Origin: DASPWW01 sp963756745
GTDB taxonomy: Bacteria > Actinomycetota > Thermoleophilia > Solirubrobacterales > 70-9
Assembly (NCBI GenBank): GCA_963756745.1
Contig: CAVWOU010000010.1
Coordinates: 434,001-498,000, forward strand
DNA length: 64,000 bases
Direction of reading: 5' to 3'
The position numbers were made by a program, and so were the translations under genes. Positions 43,489 to 51,805 of this stretch are shown here, piece by piece. Under the pieces are notes generated by a model. It was not told where the DNA came from, searched no databases, and saw only the letters and a program-made list of their open reading frames with translations. The first letter of the stretch is position 1, and each line of letters begins with the position of its first letter.

Positions 43489-43494
43489 TAAACC
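43489..43494 (+). promoter_or_regulatory. -10-like TAAACC, 6 nt before the TetR gene
   Basis: TAAACC-CGGCTC-ATG. The last base departs from TANNNT, but the position fits the leaderless pattern. Confidence 0.4.
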
Positions 43495-43500
43495 CGGCTC

Positions 43501-44193
43501 ATGACCCAAGGACGAACGGCAAGGGAAGAAATGGACACAACGACCACCGCGACGATCGACGGCGAGCGGACGGCCACGGCGGCGACCGACGGCAAGCCCC
43601 CGCTGCGCGCCGACGCTCGGCGCAACCGCGAGGCGGTGCTTGCGGCGGCGCGCGAGCGGTTCGGCGAGTGCGGGCTCGACTGCCAGATGGACGACATCGC
43701 CCGCACGGCGGGGGTCGGTGTCGGCACGGTGTACCGCCACTTTCCGACCAAGGAAGAACTCATCGCGGCCCTTGTCGCCGATCGCTTCGAGCGCCTCGCG
43801 GAGCGCGCCGAGCAGGCGCTTCGCCAGCCCGATCCGTGGCAGGCGTTCTGCGACCTCATCCGGCACTCCGCGGCGGTCACGATCCGGGACCGCGCACTGT
43901 CGGAGTTCATCAGCTGGCATCCCGAGCTCGGTCAGCACGAAGCCGTCAGGAGTGGCCTCGCCGACCTGACGGCGCAGCTGATGGCCAACGCCCAGCGGGT
44001 GGGCGGGATGCGCGAGGACGCGGTGGTCGAGGACGTGCCGACGCTGATCTGCGCGCTTGGCGCGGTCACCGCGGGGGCCTCCGGCAAGATGCCGGAGCTG
44101 AACTGGGAGCGCTACGTCGAGATCATGCTCGATGGTCTGCGCGCGCCCGGCGTCAACAAGCTCCCGCCGCCGCGGGCGCACATTCCGCGCTAG
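43501..44193 (+). CDS. TetR-family repressor
   Basis: A 230-residue regulator. After a ~35-residue polar N-terminal arm the DNA-binding domain reads RADARRNREAVLAAARERFG, then CQMDDIARTAGVGVGTVYRH and FPTKEELIAALVADRFERLA, a classic TetR_N helix-turn-helix. The C-terminal ligand domain includes WQAFCDLIRHSAAVTIRDRA. The divergent MFS exporter and the paired palindromes between them identify the likely target. The inducer is unknown, probably a hydrophobic drug or metabolite. Confidence 0.87.
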   Translation: MTQGRTAREEMDTTTTATIDGERTATAATDGKPPLRADARRNREAVLAAARERFGECGLDCQMDDIARTAGVGVGTVYRHFPTKEELIAALVADRFERLAERAEQALRQPDPWQAFCDLIRHSAAVTIRDRALSEFISWHPELGQHEAVRSGLADLTAQLMANAQRVGGMREDAVVEDVPTLICALGAVTAGASGKMPELNWERYVEIMLDGLRAPGVNKLPPPRAHIPR

Positions 44194-44209
44194 CTCGGGG
44201 CGCCAGCGC

Positions 44210-44950
44210 TCAGGCCGTGGGAGCCGCCGGCGGAGGCGGCTCGGAAGGCTCCGTCGGTGCAGCCGGGGCGCGGCCACCGCCGAGGTCGAAGTAGATCACG
44301 GTGACCGCGATCGCGAAGATCGGAGCCGTGATCACGCTGGAGATGATCGACGCGACCACGGTGGCGCCGTCGCTGATCGCGGTGGCGATGGCACCGAGGA
44401 CGAACCCGATCGCGATCACGATCACCAGGACAACCAGAAGCGCCAGGAACACCGACCAGGCATCGCCGCGAACCAGGCGCCAGCTGCGAGCGAAGGCCTC
44501 GAGCGGGCCCGCGCCCTCGGCCACGATCGCGGGTGCCCCGACCGACCAGAAGGTGATCAGGATCAGGCCGGGGACGATCAGCAGGATGAAGCCGATCGTG
44601 ACCCCGATCCCGAACAGAATCGAGAACACGATCAGCGGGAGGATCGCGGGTGCCGCCGCTGAGAACAGGTCGCCGACGGTCTGATCGCGCCTGCCGTCGC
44701 GAACGTCCTGCACGAGCTGGACGACGAACCCGATGTAAAGCGCCTGCCCCACCAAGCGGATGATCGCGGCGAGGAGCCCGAGGATCAGCCCACCCTCGTT
44801 CTGGAGCAGGCCCGCCGCCACGCCTACGATCACGAAGACCACGATCGCGCTTCCGAGCAATGGCAGCGCGTGCTGGCCGTAGATCGAGAACGTCTCGTTG
44901 AGGACGCCGCCGACCGTGATTCGCTTTGCTGGCGCGGAAGCGGACTCCAT
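44210..44950 (-). CDS. Multi-pass membrane protein with Pro-rich tail
   Basis: A 246-residue protein with about six membrane segments (LLGSAIVVFVIVGVAAGLL, ILGLLAAIIRLVGQALYIGF, LPLIVFSILFGIGVTIGFIL, LIVPGLILITFWSVGAPAIV, WSVFLALLVVLVIVIAIGFV, VVASIISSVITAPIFAIAVT) and a C-terminal APAAPTEPSEPPPPAAPTA tail. ITVGGVLNETFSIYGQHALP and GPLEAFARSWRLVRGDAWSV resemble the membrane domain of glycerophosphodiesterase-type proteins (DUF7544/YciC-like), a group of unknown role. ATG lies 7 nt after TAGGAT. Confidence 0.65.
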   Translation of the reverse strand: MESASAPAKRITVGGVLNETFSIYGQHALPLLGSAIVVFVIVGVAAGLLQNEGGLILGLLAAIIRLVGQALYIGFVVQLVQDVRDGRRDQTVGDLFSAAAPAILPLIVFSILFGIGVTIGFILLIVPGLILITFWSVGAPAIVAEGAGPLEAFARSWRLVRGDAWSVFLALLVVLVIVIAIGFVLGAIATAISDGATVVASIISSVITAPIFAIAVTVIYFDLGGGRAPAAPTEPSEPPPPAAPTA

Positions 44951-44957
44951 GCGGGCG

Positions 44958-44963
44958 ATCCTA
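44958..44963 (-). promoter_or_regulatory. -10-like TAGGAT, 7 nt before the membrane-protein gene
   Basis: TAGGAT-CGCCCGC-ATG on the minus strand, leaderless layout. Confidence 0.5.
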
Positions 44964-45067
44964 TGCGCGCCGATCTGCGCACGTCAACCCTGTCTCCGGG
45001 GGATGCGTTCTCGGGGCCGCGCTCATACGATGAGCGAACGAGTGACCGGTTGTGGAGGAGGTGATCG

Positions 45068-45398
45068 GTGGCGACGGTGATTCCGATCGAGGACCTGCGG
45101 CAGGACCGCGACGGCGGCGCTGTTCGAGGGCGGCGATGACGTCACGGTCTCGATCTTCGTCACCGAGTACGAGCGCGGGCAAGGCCCCGCGCTGCATCTG
45201 CACCCCTACCCGGAGGTGTTCGTCGTCCAGACCGGCACCGCCGCGTTCACGGTCGGCGACGAGGAGCTCACCGTCACCGCAGGCCACATCGTGGTCGCAC
45301 CGGCGCAGACGCCCCACCGCTTCATCGGCACCGGCGACGACAAGCTGCGGGTGATCGGCGTCCATCCGAGCGGCGCCGTCGAGCAGACGGACCTCTAG
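45068..45398 (+). CDS. Small cupin-domain protein, one frameshift
   Basis: About 109 residues after removing one extra G near 45111 (VATVIPIEDLRQDR then TAALFEGGDDVTVSIFVTEY). Cupin motif 1 is RGQGPALHLHPYPEVFVVQT (two His and one Glu), motif 2 is VAPAQTPHRFIGTGDDKLRV (third His). Single-domain cupins of this size bind a metal and often act as small isomerases or sensors; no reaction can be assigned. A GGAGGAGGTGATCG site precedes GTG. It is followed after 10 nt by the SnoaL-like gene, so they are probably one operon. Confidence 0.75.
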
Positions 45399-45408
45399 GA
45401 GACCGGCA

Positions 45409-45835
45409 ATGTCGCGGGAGAACGTCGAGTTCGTGGCCGGGATCTTCGAGGCGGCGGAGGGCATGGACAAGGAGGCGCTGCTTGCCGCGCTGCCCGACCT
45501 GGTGCCTCAGCTCTGCGATCCGGATGTGGAGTGGATCGAGGACCCACAGCGCGCCGACGCGCGCGTCTACAGGGGCCACCAGGGCGTCATTGACTCATGG
45601 CGCCAGTGGCTCGAGCAGTTCGGGGACTACGGCTTCGACGTAGAACGGATAGCCGACTGCGGCGGCGATGACGTCTTCGTCGTCGCGCGCGAGCACGGCA
45701 CCGGCGCGCTGAAGCGATGCGCCGGTCGGCGCGAGGATCTACCAGGTCGTCACGGTCATAGACGGCAAGGTCCGCCGCTACCGCGAGTTCTACGACGAGA
45801 GGGCTGCGCTCGAAGCCGCAGGGTTGACGGAGTAA
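45409..45835 (+). CDS. SnoaL-like (NTF2-fold) protein, one frameshift
   Basis: About 141 residues. MSRENVEFVAGIFEAAEGMD is the typical first helix of nuclear-transport-factor-2-like SnoaL_2 proteins; DPDVEWIEDPQRADARVYRG and GVIDSWRQWLEQFGDYGFDV form the cone. After one extra A near 45717 the end reads SDAPVGARIYQVVTVIDGKV and REFYDERAALEAAGL, matching the family's C-terminal strand and helix. Ligand unknown. Confidence 0.72.
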
Positions 45836-45943
45836 CGCCTCTCGTCCTTGTTGAGCCTCGAGCGCCAGAGTTGTCGCACTCTGGTCTGGAGCGGTGTGGC
45901 GGTTTGTCCGAGCATCGGCGCGAACCGATCGAGGAGGACTTCG

Positions 45944-46192
45944 ATGCTCTACGCGCTGTTCGGATGGATTCACGCGGCCGCCGCGCGCCGCGCCCGCGCG
46001 ATCGTCGCCGCGCTGGAAGGTCAGCGGGGCCAGGGAACGGTCGAGTACGTCGGCCTGATCCTGCTCGTCTCGCTGCTCATGGTCGGCATGGTCGCCGCGA
46101 TGAAGGGCTTCAACGGCAAGCAGGGGACCGAGCTCGCCGAGGTGATCGTCGAGAAGATCAAGGCGGCAGTGAACGCGATCACGTTCAAGTGA
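45944..46192 (+). CDS. Flp-type pilin-like small protein
   Basis: An 82-residue protein. After a ~28-residue leader comes GQRGQGTVEYVGLILLVSLL then MVGMVAAMKGF: a Gly followed by a hydrophobic helix with Glu-Tyr at positions ~5-6, the arrangement of Flp/Tad prepilins cut by a TadV-type peptidase. No tad assembly genes lie in the window, so it is an orphan; the machinery may be elsewhere or the protein may do something else. GAGGAGGA lies just before the ATG, which favours this start over upstream in-frame codons. Confidence 0.65.
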   Translation: MLYALFGWIHAAAARRARAIVAALEGQRGQGTVEYVGLILLVSLLMVGMVAAMKGFNGKQGTELAEVIVEKIKAAVNAITFK

Positions 46193-46203
46193 GCTGACCT
46201 TCG

Positions 46204-46234
46204 CCCGCCCCGACCTCGCTCGACTCCGGGCGGG
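46204..46234 (+). terminator. Possible hairpin after the pilin gene
   Basis: CCCGCCC and GGGCGGG arms, 17-nt loop, starting about 10 nt after the stop. GC only, no U-run. The rest of the ~210-nt gap to the next gene shows no coding pattern I trust. Confidence 0.35.
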
Positions 46235-46405
46235 GGGAGAGCGGGCGGCGCCGCGGAGCTCGCTCCATCGAAGAACCGCGGCGAGGCACCGCCGCGCCGG
46301 GTGTGTCCAGGCCCGGCGCGGCGAGTTGCCTAACCTGGCCCGGGTTGCATAAGCAGCCCGAGCCGCGCCCGAGATGCGCCCGGTCGCCAACGCCGAATGA
46401 CCGAG

Positions 46406-46768
46406 TCAGGACTTTGGCTGCCAGAAGGCGATCTCGGCGCCGGCCGGCTCGGCGACAACGCTTCGCCACCCGGCCGGGCCCTCGCGCGGATCGAGCAGCA
46501 CTGCCGCTCCGAGCCCGCGTGCCCGTTCCGCCACGTCGGCCACGTCGGGGACCTCGACGTAGGGGAGCCACACGGGCCGACGCGTCTCGCATTCGACGAT
46601 GCCTCCGCCCAGGCCGCGGCCGAGATCGAGCGCGGTGTACGCGCAGCGTCCGGCGGCGACCCGCTCCGGGTGCCAGCCGAACAGTCGTTCATAGAACGCG
46701 CTCGCGCCCCGCAGGTCCCCGGTGTGCAGCTCGAGGTGGACGATTGGGTTTGTAGCCGCGGCCGTCAC
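46406..46768 (-). CDS. VOC family protein
   Basis: A 120-residue single VOC module. IVHLELHTGDLRGASAFYER (~9-28) with His, then LFGWHPERV; the second half has VWLPYVEVPDVADVAERARG and ends GAEIAFWQPKS with the usual Glu. This branch (YERLFGW … ALFQP/FWQP) is often called glyoxalase/bleomycin-resistance-like but is mostly uncharacterised. The GTG start is inferred from homology. Confidence 0.72.
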   Translation of the reverse strand: MTAAATNPIVHLELHTGDLRGASAFYERLFGWHPERVAAGRCAYTALDLGRGLGGGIVECETRRPVWLPYVEVPDVADVAERARGLGAAVLLDPREGPAGWRSVVAEPAGAEIAFWQPKS

Positions 46769-46832
46769 GCTCTAACACCCGTATCGACCTTCGCCTCTCG
46801 TCAAACTAATCGGTTGGTGGCATCGCAGGTGA

Positions 46833-47132
46833 TCGATCGACGGCGACGACGTCGGCCGACCCGAGCGTCGTGTACGCGCCGTCGAGCTGGTTCCGAATCG
46901 GCGGTTCAGCTATGCGCAGCTCTCCGGCCTCGCGATACGCGGGTACCGCGGCGATGTCGACCTCGAGCGCACCGACGGAGGGACGCTAATCAGGTGGCAC
47001 TCGTCTTTCGACCCCAAGGTCCGGGGGACGGGATGGCTCTACCGGCGCCAGCTGAGCAGCTTCATCGAGCAAACGGTCAAGGGCCTTGCCGCGCGCGCGG
47101 ACGAGATCGACCACGAGCAACGGCGAGGCTGA
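46833..47132 (+). pseudogene. C-terminal half of an SRPBCC-family protein
   Basis: A coding-like stretch reads RVRAVELVPNRRFSYAQLSG, LAIRGYRGDVDLERTDGGTL, IRWHSSFDPKVRGTGWLYRR, QLSSFIEQTVKGLAARADEI and stops at 47130. This matches the second half of polyketide-cyclase/dehydrase-type SRPBCC proteins very well. The first half, including the initial strand and helix, is missing: a TGA lies at 46830 in the same frame and no start precedes the block. It is a truncated gene, or one broken by an undetected deletion. Confidence 0.55.
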
Positions 47133-47167
47133 TAGCTCCAGCGTCGCCGGTCAGGCATGCTAGGTAG

Positions 47168-48736
47168 GTGAACGAGGCGGGGAGGATCCGCTACTCGAGC
47201 CCCGCCGGGCGATGGGTGCTCGGGATAACGGTGCTCGGGTCGAGCATCGCGTTCCTCGAGGCGACGGTCGTCAACGTCGCATTGCCCGCGATCGGCGAGG
47301 ACCTCGGCGCCGACGTCGCCGGGCTCCAGTGGATCATCAACGGCTACCTGCTGACGCTCGCGGCGCTGATCCTGCTGGGCGGCTCGCTCGGAGACCGCTA
47401 CGGCCGGCGCCGGATCTTCAACATCGGGGTGATCTGGTTTGCCGTCGCGTCGGTGCTGTGCGCGATCGCACCGAACGCCGAGATCCTGATCGCCGCCAGG
47501 GTCGTCCAGGGAATCGGCGGCGCGCTGCTCACCCCGGGCAGCCTGGCGATCATCGAGGCTACCTTCCAGCCCGAGGACCGCGGGCGGGCGATCGGGGCGT
47601 GGTCCGCGCTCGGCGGGGTCGCCGCCGCGATCGGACCGCTCCTCGGTGGCTGGCTGATCGAAGCGGTGAGCTGGCGTGCGATCTTCTTCATCAACCTCCC
47701 GATTGCGGCGTTCGTCGTCTGGGGCGCCGCCCGCCACGTCCCTGAGACGCGCGACCCGACGATCACCGGCCGGCTCGACTTCCCGGGCTCGGCGCTCGCC
47801 TCGTTCGCCCTCGCGGGACTGACGTTCACCGTGATCCAGGCGCCCGAGGACGGGCTCAACTCGCCGATGGTGCTCGCCGCACTCGTCGTCGGGCTGGTGA
47901 GCGCGGTCGCGTTCGTTTTCGTCGAGCGACGCAGCCCGGAGCCAATGCTGCCCCTGTCGATCTTCGACTCGCGCCAGTTCTCGAGCGCGAACGTCGTCAC
48001 GTTCGTGGTCTACGCGGCGATGGGAGGGGTCTTCTTCTTCCTCGTCGTGTTCCTCCAGGTGTCGCTCGGCTACTCGCCGATCGCCGCAGGCGCGGCGTCG
48101 CTGCCGATCACCGCGCTGATGCTCGCCTTCTCACCGCGGGCGGGGGCGCTGGCGACGCGGATCGGCCCCAGGCTGCCGCTCACGCTCGGCCCGATCGGGA
48201 TCGCGATCGGGACGTTGATGATGACCCTGATCGACCCCGGGGACTCCTACGTCGGGTCGGTTCTGCCGGCGGTCATCGTGTTCGGGCTCGGGCTCACGCT
48301 CGTCGTCGCCCCGATCACCGCGACCGTGCTCGCGGCGGCCGACGAGCGCCATGCCGGTGTCGCCTCGGGCGTGAACAACGCCGTCGCGCGCACGGCTGGG
48401 CTGGCGGCGGTCGCGGCGCTGCCGCTGATCGTCGGGCTCACCGGCGCCGCCTACGAGGATCCGGCCGCAATGACCGACGCGTTCCACGGCGCCGTGCTCG
48501 CGTGCGCGGTTCTCGCCCTCGCCGGGGGTGTTCTCGCGTGGCTGACGATCTCCAACGACGTGCTCCACACCGCACCCGCGAGCGGCGCACCCGATGGAGA
48601 CGTCCCCGATCGCGCCGCGACCGACTTCAACTGCGGGGTCGCCGGGACGCCGATGCGTCCGGCGCGCGAGGCGCGCTGCGAGCCCGCGGACGAGGACGAG
48701 CTGCCGCGCGTCACCGTGGGCCAAGCGGGATCCTGA
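47168..48736 (+). CDS. MFS exporter, 14-helix DHA2 family
   Basis: A 522-residue drug exporter-like protein with an intact frame. LGSSIAFLEATVVNVALPAI (helix 1), LTLAALILLGGSLGDRYGRR (motif A), IAARVVQGIGGALLTPGSLA (motif B), GGVAAAIGPLLGGWLIEAVS (motif C), then nine more helices and a ~60-residue cytoplasmic tail rich in Asp and Arg. It is a paralogue of the exporter at 41.9-43.4 kb but has no adjacent regulator. The GTG start follows TAGGTAG; no Shine-Dalgarno. Confidence 0.85.
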   Translation: MNEAGRIRYSSPAGRWVLGITVLGSSIAFLEATVVNVALPAIGEDLGADVAGLQWIINGYLLTLAALILLGGSLGDRYGRRRIFNIGVIWFAVASVLCAIAPNAEILIAARVVQGIGGALLTPGSLAIIEATFQPEDRGRAIGAWSALGGVAAAIGPLLGGWLIEAVSWRAIFFINLPIAAFVVWGAARHVPETRDPTITGRLDFPGSALASFALAGLTFTVIQAPEDGLNSPMVLAALVVGLVSAVAFVFVERRSPEPMLPLSIFDSRQFSSANVVTFVVYAAMGGVFFFLVVFLQVSLGYSPIAAGAASLPITALMLAFSPRAGALATRIGPRLPLTLGPIGIAIGTLMMTLIDPGDSYVGSVLPAVIVFGLGLTLVVAPITATVLAAADERHAGVASGVNNAVARTAGLAAVAALPLIVGLTGAAYEDPAAMTDAFHGAVLACAVLALAGGVLAWLTISNDVLHTAPASGAPDGDVPDRAATDFNCGVAGTPMRPAREARCEPADEDELPRVTVGQAGS

Positions 48737-48780
48737 CCGCTTCGCCCGGACCCGAGCGGGGGTCTGACACACTCACCGCC

Positions 48781-49518
48781 ATGCCGCGCAGCCGCAGCTA
48801 CGACCGCGCGCCGGGCGACCTGCGGCCGGTGCAGATCGAGCCCGGGTTCGTGCGCACGGCCTCGGGCTCGGCGCTGATCTCGCAGGGCGAGACGCGCGTG
48901 ATCTGCACCGCGTCGCTCACCGACTCGGTGCCGCGCTGGCTCGAGGGCAGCGGGCGGGGGTGGGTGACGGCCGAGTACGCGATGCTCCCCGCGTCGACGG
49001 GCGAGCGCAAGCAGCGCGACGTGAGCCGCGGCCGTCAGGACGGGCGCGGGGTCGAGATCCAGCGGCTGATAGGCCGCTCGCTGCGCAGCGTCGTCGACAT
49101 GAAAGCGTTCGGGGAGCGAAGCGTGTACGTGGACTGCGACGTCCTCCAGGCCGACGGCGGTACGCGGTGCGCCGCGATCACCGGGGGCTACGTCGCGCTC
49201 CATCTCGCGCTCCAGCGCCTGGTCACCTCCGGCGCGCTCGAGACTCTCCCGCTCACGGGCTCGGTGGCGGCCGTCAGCGTCGGGATGGTCGACGGCGCCG
49301 CGCTGTGCGACCTCGACTACTCCGAGGACTCCGAGGCGGAGGTCGACGCGAACGTCGTGATGACTGGCGCCGGCGGGCTGATCGAGGTCCAGGCGACTGC
49401 CGAGCGAACGCCGCTCGAGCGCACCTCGCTGGACGAGCTGCTGGAGCTCGCCGAGGGAGGCGTCGCCCGCCTCCGCGAGGCGCAGGAGCGGGTCACGGGG
49501 AATTCGGCCGCCGGCTGA
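48781..49518 (+). CDS. rph: Ribonuclease PH
   Basis: Phosphorolytic 3'-5' exoribonuclease that trims tRNA 3' ends. RSYDRAPGDLRPVQIEPGFV (start), ASGSALISQGETRVICTASL, the phosphate-binding STGERKQRDVSRGRQDGRG (~71-89), EIQRLIGRSLRSVVDMKAFG, and VDCDVLQADGGTRCAAITGG (~118-137). At 245 residues it is full length. It overlaps rdgB as TGATG, the classic rph-rdgB pair. Confidence 0.93.
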   Translation: MPRSRSYDRAPGDLRPVQIEPGFVRTASGSALISQGETRVICTASLTDSVPRWLEGSGRGWVTAEYAMLPASTGERKQRDVSRGRQDGRGVEIQRLIGRSLRSVVDMKAFGERSVYVDCDVLQADGGTRCAAITGGYVALHLALQRLVTSGALETLPLTGSVAAVSVGMVDGAALCDLDYSEDSEAEVDANVVMTGAGGLIEVQATAERTPLERTSLDELLELAEGGVARLREAQERVTGNSAAG

Positions 49519-50117
49519 TGGGGAGGAGGAGGCTCGTCGTGGCGACGCGAAACGAGCACAAGCTCCGCGAGCTGGGCGAAATCCTCACCGATGTCGAGCT
49601 CGAGCCGCTCCCGCCGGGGGTCGAGCTGCCGCCCGAGGACGGCGCGACCTTCGCCGACAACGCGCTGATCAAGGCGCGCGCGGCGCGGCGGGCGACCGGC
49701 GAGGAGGCGATCGCCGATGACTCCGGGATCGACGCGCGGGCGCTCGGCGCCGCGCCGGGGGTGCGCTCGGCGCGCTTCGCCGGGCCCGATGCGACCGACG
49801 AGCAGAACCTGAACAAGCTCCTCCGCGAGCTCGACCACAGTGAGGATCGCGCGGTCGCGTACGTATGCGTGATCGCGCACGTCGACGAGGACGGTGACGA
49901 GGCGCTGTTCGAGGGACGCTGCGAGGGGACACTGGCGCGCGAGCCCCGCGGGAGCGGCGGGTTCGGCTACGACCCCGCGTTCGTCCCCGACGACACCGGA
50001 CCGGATGACGATCGGACGATGGCCGAACTGAACAGGGAAGAGAAGAACGCGATCAGCCACCGCGGGCGCGCGGCGCGGCGGCTCGCCGAGTACCTCTCGC
50101 GGCGGACCGGCGAGTGA
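49518..50117 (+). CDS. rdgB: dITP/XTP pyrophosphatase (RdgB/HAM1)
   Basis: Removes non-canonical purine nucleotides such as dITP and XTP. LVVATRNEHKLRELGEIL (6-23), the catalytic IADDSGIDARALGAAPGVRS (~69-88), GSGGFGYDPAFVPDDTG (~145-161) and the C-terminal EEKNAISHRGRAARRLAEYL. About 199 residues, normal. Translationally coupled to rph (shared A of TGATG) and to the CDF gene (GTGA). Confidence 0.92.
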   Translation: MGRRRLVVATRNEHKLRELGEILTDVELEPLPPGVELPPEDGATFADNALIKARAARRATGEEAIADDSGIDARALGAAPGVRSARFAGPDATDEQNLNKLLRELDHSEDRAVAYVCVIAHVDEDGDEALFEGRCEGTLAREPRGSGGFGYDPAFVPDDTGPDDDRTMAELNREEKNAISHRGRAARRLAEYLSRRTGE

Positions 50118-51064
50118 GTCGGCTCGGCACGGTTCGACCCCGGGAGGCGATCCGGACGAAGTCCGGCGCCGCCGGGCTCTCGATCATCTCGAACTCGATC
50201 CTGATCGCGCTCAAGATCGCTGCCGGGGCGATCACGGGGTCGATCGCGATCATCACGGAGGCTGTCCACTCCTCGATCGACCTCGTGGCGTCGATCATCG
50301 CCTTCGTCTCCGTGCGGGCGGCGGCCGAGCCCGCAGACGCCGACCATCCCTACGGCCACGAGCGGGTCGAGAACCTGGCCGCCGTGATTGAGGGGATGCT
50401 GATCGTGATCGGCGCCGGGATCATCATCTTCGAGGCCACCGACCGGCTCGTCGATCCGCCGGGCGAGATCGATGCTCTCGCGGTGGGTATCGCCGTCGCG
50501 GCGTTCTCCACCCTGGCCAACGTCGGGGTCTCGACCTTCCTATTCCGCCGCGCGCGCGAGCTCCGCTCGCCGGCGCTGGAGGCCGATGCCGCACACCTCC
50601 GGACCGATGCCATGACCTCGGCCGGGCTGCTCGTCGGGCTCGGCCTCGTCGACGTCACCGGCGTGGTCGCCTTCGACGCGATCACCGCGCTCCTGATCGC
50701 GGTCGCGATCGTTGCCGCCGGGATCCGGATTCTCAGCCGCTCGTCCCGAGTCCTGGTCGACGAGGCGCCGCCGCCCGCGGAGCTCGACCGCATAGAGGAG
50801 GCGATCGCCTCGGCGGAGATGCCCGAGGTCGCCGGCTACCACAAGCTGCGCGCGCGGCGCTCGGGGAGCCACCGTCACATCGACCTCCACGTCCAGTTCC
50901 GCTCCGGCACCACGCTCGAGCGCGCGCACCAGGTCGCGCACGAGCTCCGCGGCGCGATCGAGGACGCGATCCCCTACTCCGACGTACTGATCCACGTCGA
51001 GCCTGAGAGCTCGGTCACCGACGACGACGAGGACGATCAGCCGCTGCGGCACGGCCGGCTGTAG
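50114..51064 (+). CDS. Cation diffusion facilitator transporter
   Basis: A 316-residue CDF metal/H+ antiporter with six expected helices and a cytoplasmic C-terminal domain. Helix 2 carries ITEAVHSSIDLVASIIAFVS (the H-x3-D metal pair), the loop HPYGHERVENLAAVIEGMLI, and helix 5 AAHLRTDAMTSAGLLVGLGL (H-x3-D). The C-terminal ferredoxin-like domain has SHRHIDLHVQFRSGTTLERA. Metal probably Zn, Fe or Mn; not decidable. GTG overlaps the rdgB stop. Confidence 0.87.
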   Translation: MSRLGTVRPREAIRTKSGAAGLSIISNSILIALKIAAGAITGSIAIITEAVHSSIDLVASIIAFVSVRAAAEPADADHPYGHERVENLAAVIEGMLIVIGAGIIIFEATDRLVDPPGEIDALAVGIAVAAFSTLANVGVSTFLFRRARELRSPALEADAAHLRTDAMTSAGLLVGLGLVDVTGVVAFDAITALLIAVAIVAAGIRILSRSSRVLVDEAPPPAELDRIEEAIASAEMPEVAGYHKLRARRSGSHRHIDLHVQFRSGTTLERAHQVAHELRGAIEDAIPYSDVLIHVEPESSVTDDDEDDQPLRHGRL

Positions 51065-51102
51065 CTACTCGAGCTACTTCTCGACCAGCTTGACCCGGGC
51101 GT

Positions 51103-51243
51103 CTACAGCAGGTTGACCGCCGCCGCGAGCCCCACGGCCCCCAGCGTGATCGCATACCCCGCGTAGCCGTCGATCGCGAGCAGGATCACGGCGATTGCGC
51201 AGACGGCGACGATCGTCAGCCAGGCGGCTCGGGCGGGGGGCAC
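51103..51243 (-). CDS. Small two-helix membrane protein
   Basis: A 46-codon frame: a short VPPARAA start, then AWLTIVAVCAIAVILLAIDG and YAGYAITLGAVGLAAAVNLL, two hydrophobic helices with a tight turn. GTG 51243 is the likely start. I do not recognise a family. It is flanked upstream by a 166-bp imperfect inverted repeat and ends 39 nt from the CDF gene, which converges on it. Confidence 0.5.
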   Translation of the reverse strand: MPPARAAWLTIVAVCAIAVILLAIDGYAGYAITLGAVGLAAAVNLL

Positions 51244-51258
51244 CTGTCTATCTTGAAC

Positions 51259-51424
51259 TAGATGGGTAATCCCACGATCCGCGCCCCCGTGGACGACCCG
51301 CGCGACCTTCGCATCTCTTCGTCCTCGGGCGCTCGTGTGCTGAAAGCACACATCGCGCCCTGCGTCCTCGACCTGCTCGGCCGCGCGCGCCCCCCGGGGA
51401 CGCGGCCATGGGATCACCCATCTA
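51259..51424. repeat. 166-bp imperfect inverted repeat with 16-bp termini and a central hairpin
   Basis: The ends match as an inverted repeat: TAGATGGGTAATCCCA at 51259-51274, and TAGATGGGTGATCCCA read from the other strand at 51424-51409 (15/16). At the centre a perfect 7-bp hairpin GTGTGCT-GAA-AGCACAC sits at 51335-51351, within 2 bp of the midpoint. Between them the two ~80-nt arms are partly complementary (CCGCGCCCCCGTGG against CCGCGTCCCCGGGG, and GGGCGC next to the hairpin). The outermost TA on each side could be a TA target duplication. It fits a non-autonomous element (MITE-like) or a long structured RNA. No transposase gene is near. Confidence 0.55.
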
Positions 51425-51805
51425 ATGCCGGCGAACGGGGGACAGGCCACCGCAACCGCGCGCGCCCCGACCCGCGAGGCCGCGGAGGTGGCGGTCGCGC
51501 GGATGCTGGAGATGTCCGACGACGTGCGCGGCTGCGCGGTACTCGGACCGACGGGAGAGGCTCTCGCCGCAACCGGTGATCGCGAGCGTTGGCAGGAGGC
51601 CGGGGCGGTGCTGATCGGCGCGGCCGACCTCGCCGGCGACGAGCCCGCCCAGCAGGTGCACATTGGGACCGATGACGGCGAGGTGTTCGCGATCCGCCAC
51701 GGCGAGCTCGCGATGATCGCGGTCAGCGATCGGTTCCCTCTCGCGTCGCTGATGATCTCCGACATGCGGATGGTGCTTCGCGAGCTGGCGACCGGCGGCG
51801 CCTAA
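51425..51805 (+). CDS. Roadblock/LC7-domain protein
   Basis: A 126-residue protein. MLEMSDDVRGCAVLGPTGEA, then WQEAGAVLIGAADLAGDE, QQVHIGTDDGEVFAIRHGEL and AMIAVSDRFPLASLMISDMR form the alpha-beta Roadblock fold (as in MglB), which dimerises and often regulates small GTPases. No GTPase is encoded nearby. The ATG directly abuts the inverted repeat upstream. The stop overlaps the next gene as TAATG, and the run continues into tldD and pmbA with one-base or four-base overlaps, so all four are probably one operon. Confidence 0.72.
   Translation: MPANGGQATATARAPTREAAEVAVARMLEMSDDVRGCAVLGPTGEALAATGDRERWQEAGAVLIGAADLAGDEPAQQVHIGTDDGEVFAIRHGELAMIAVSDRFPLASLMISDMRMVLRELATGGA

Noticed and set aside
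51262..51579. 105-codon plus-strand ORF starting inside the inverted repeat
   Set aside because: It overlaps the better-supported Roadblock gene in another frame and shows no family pattern.
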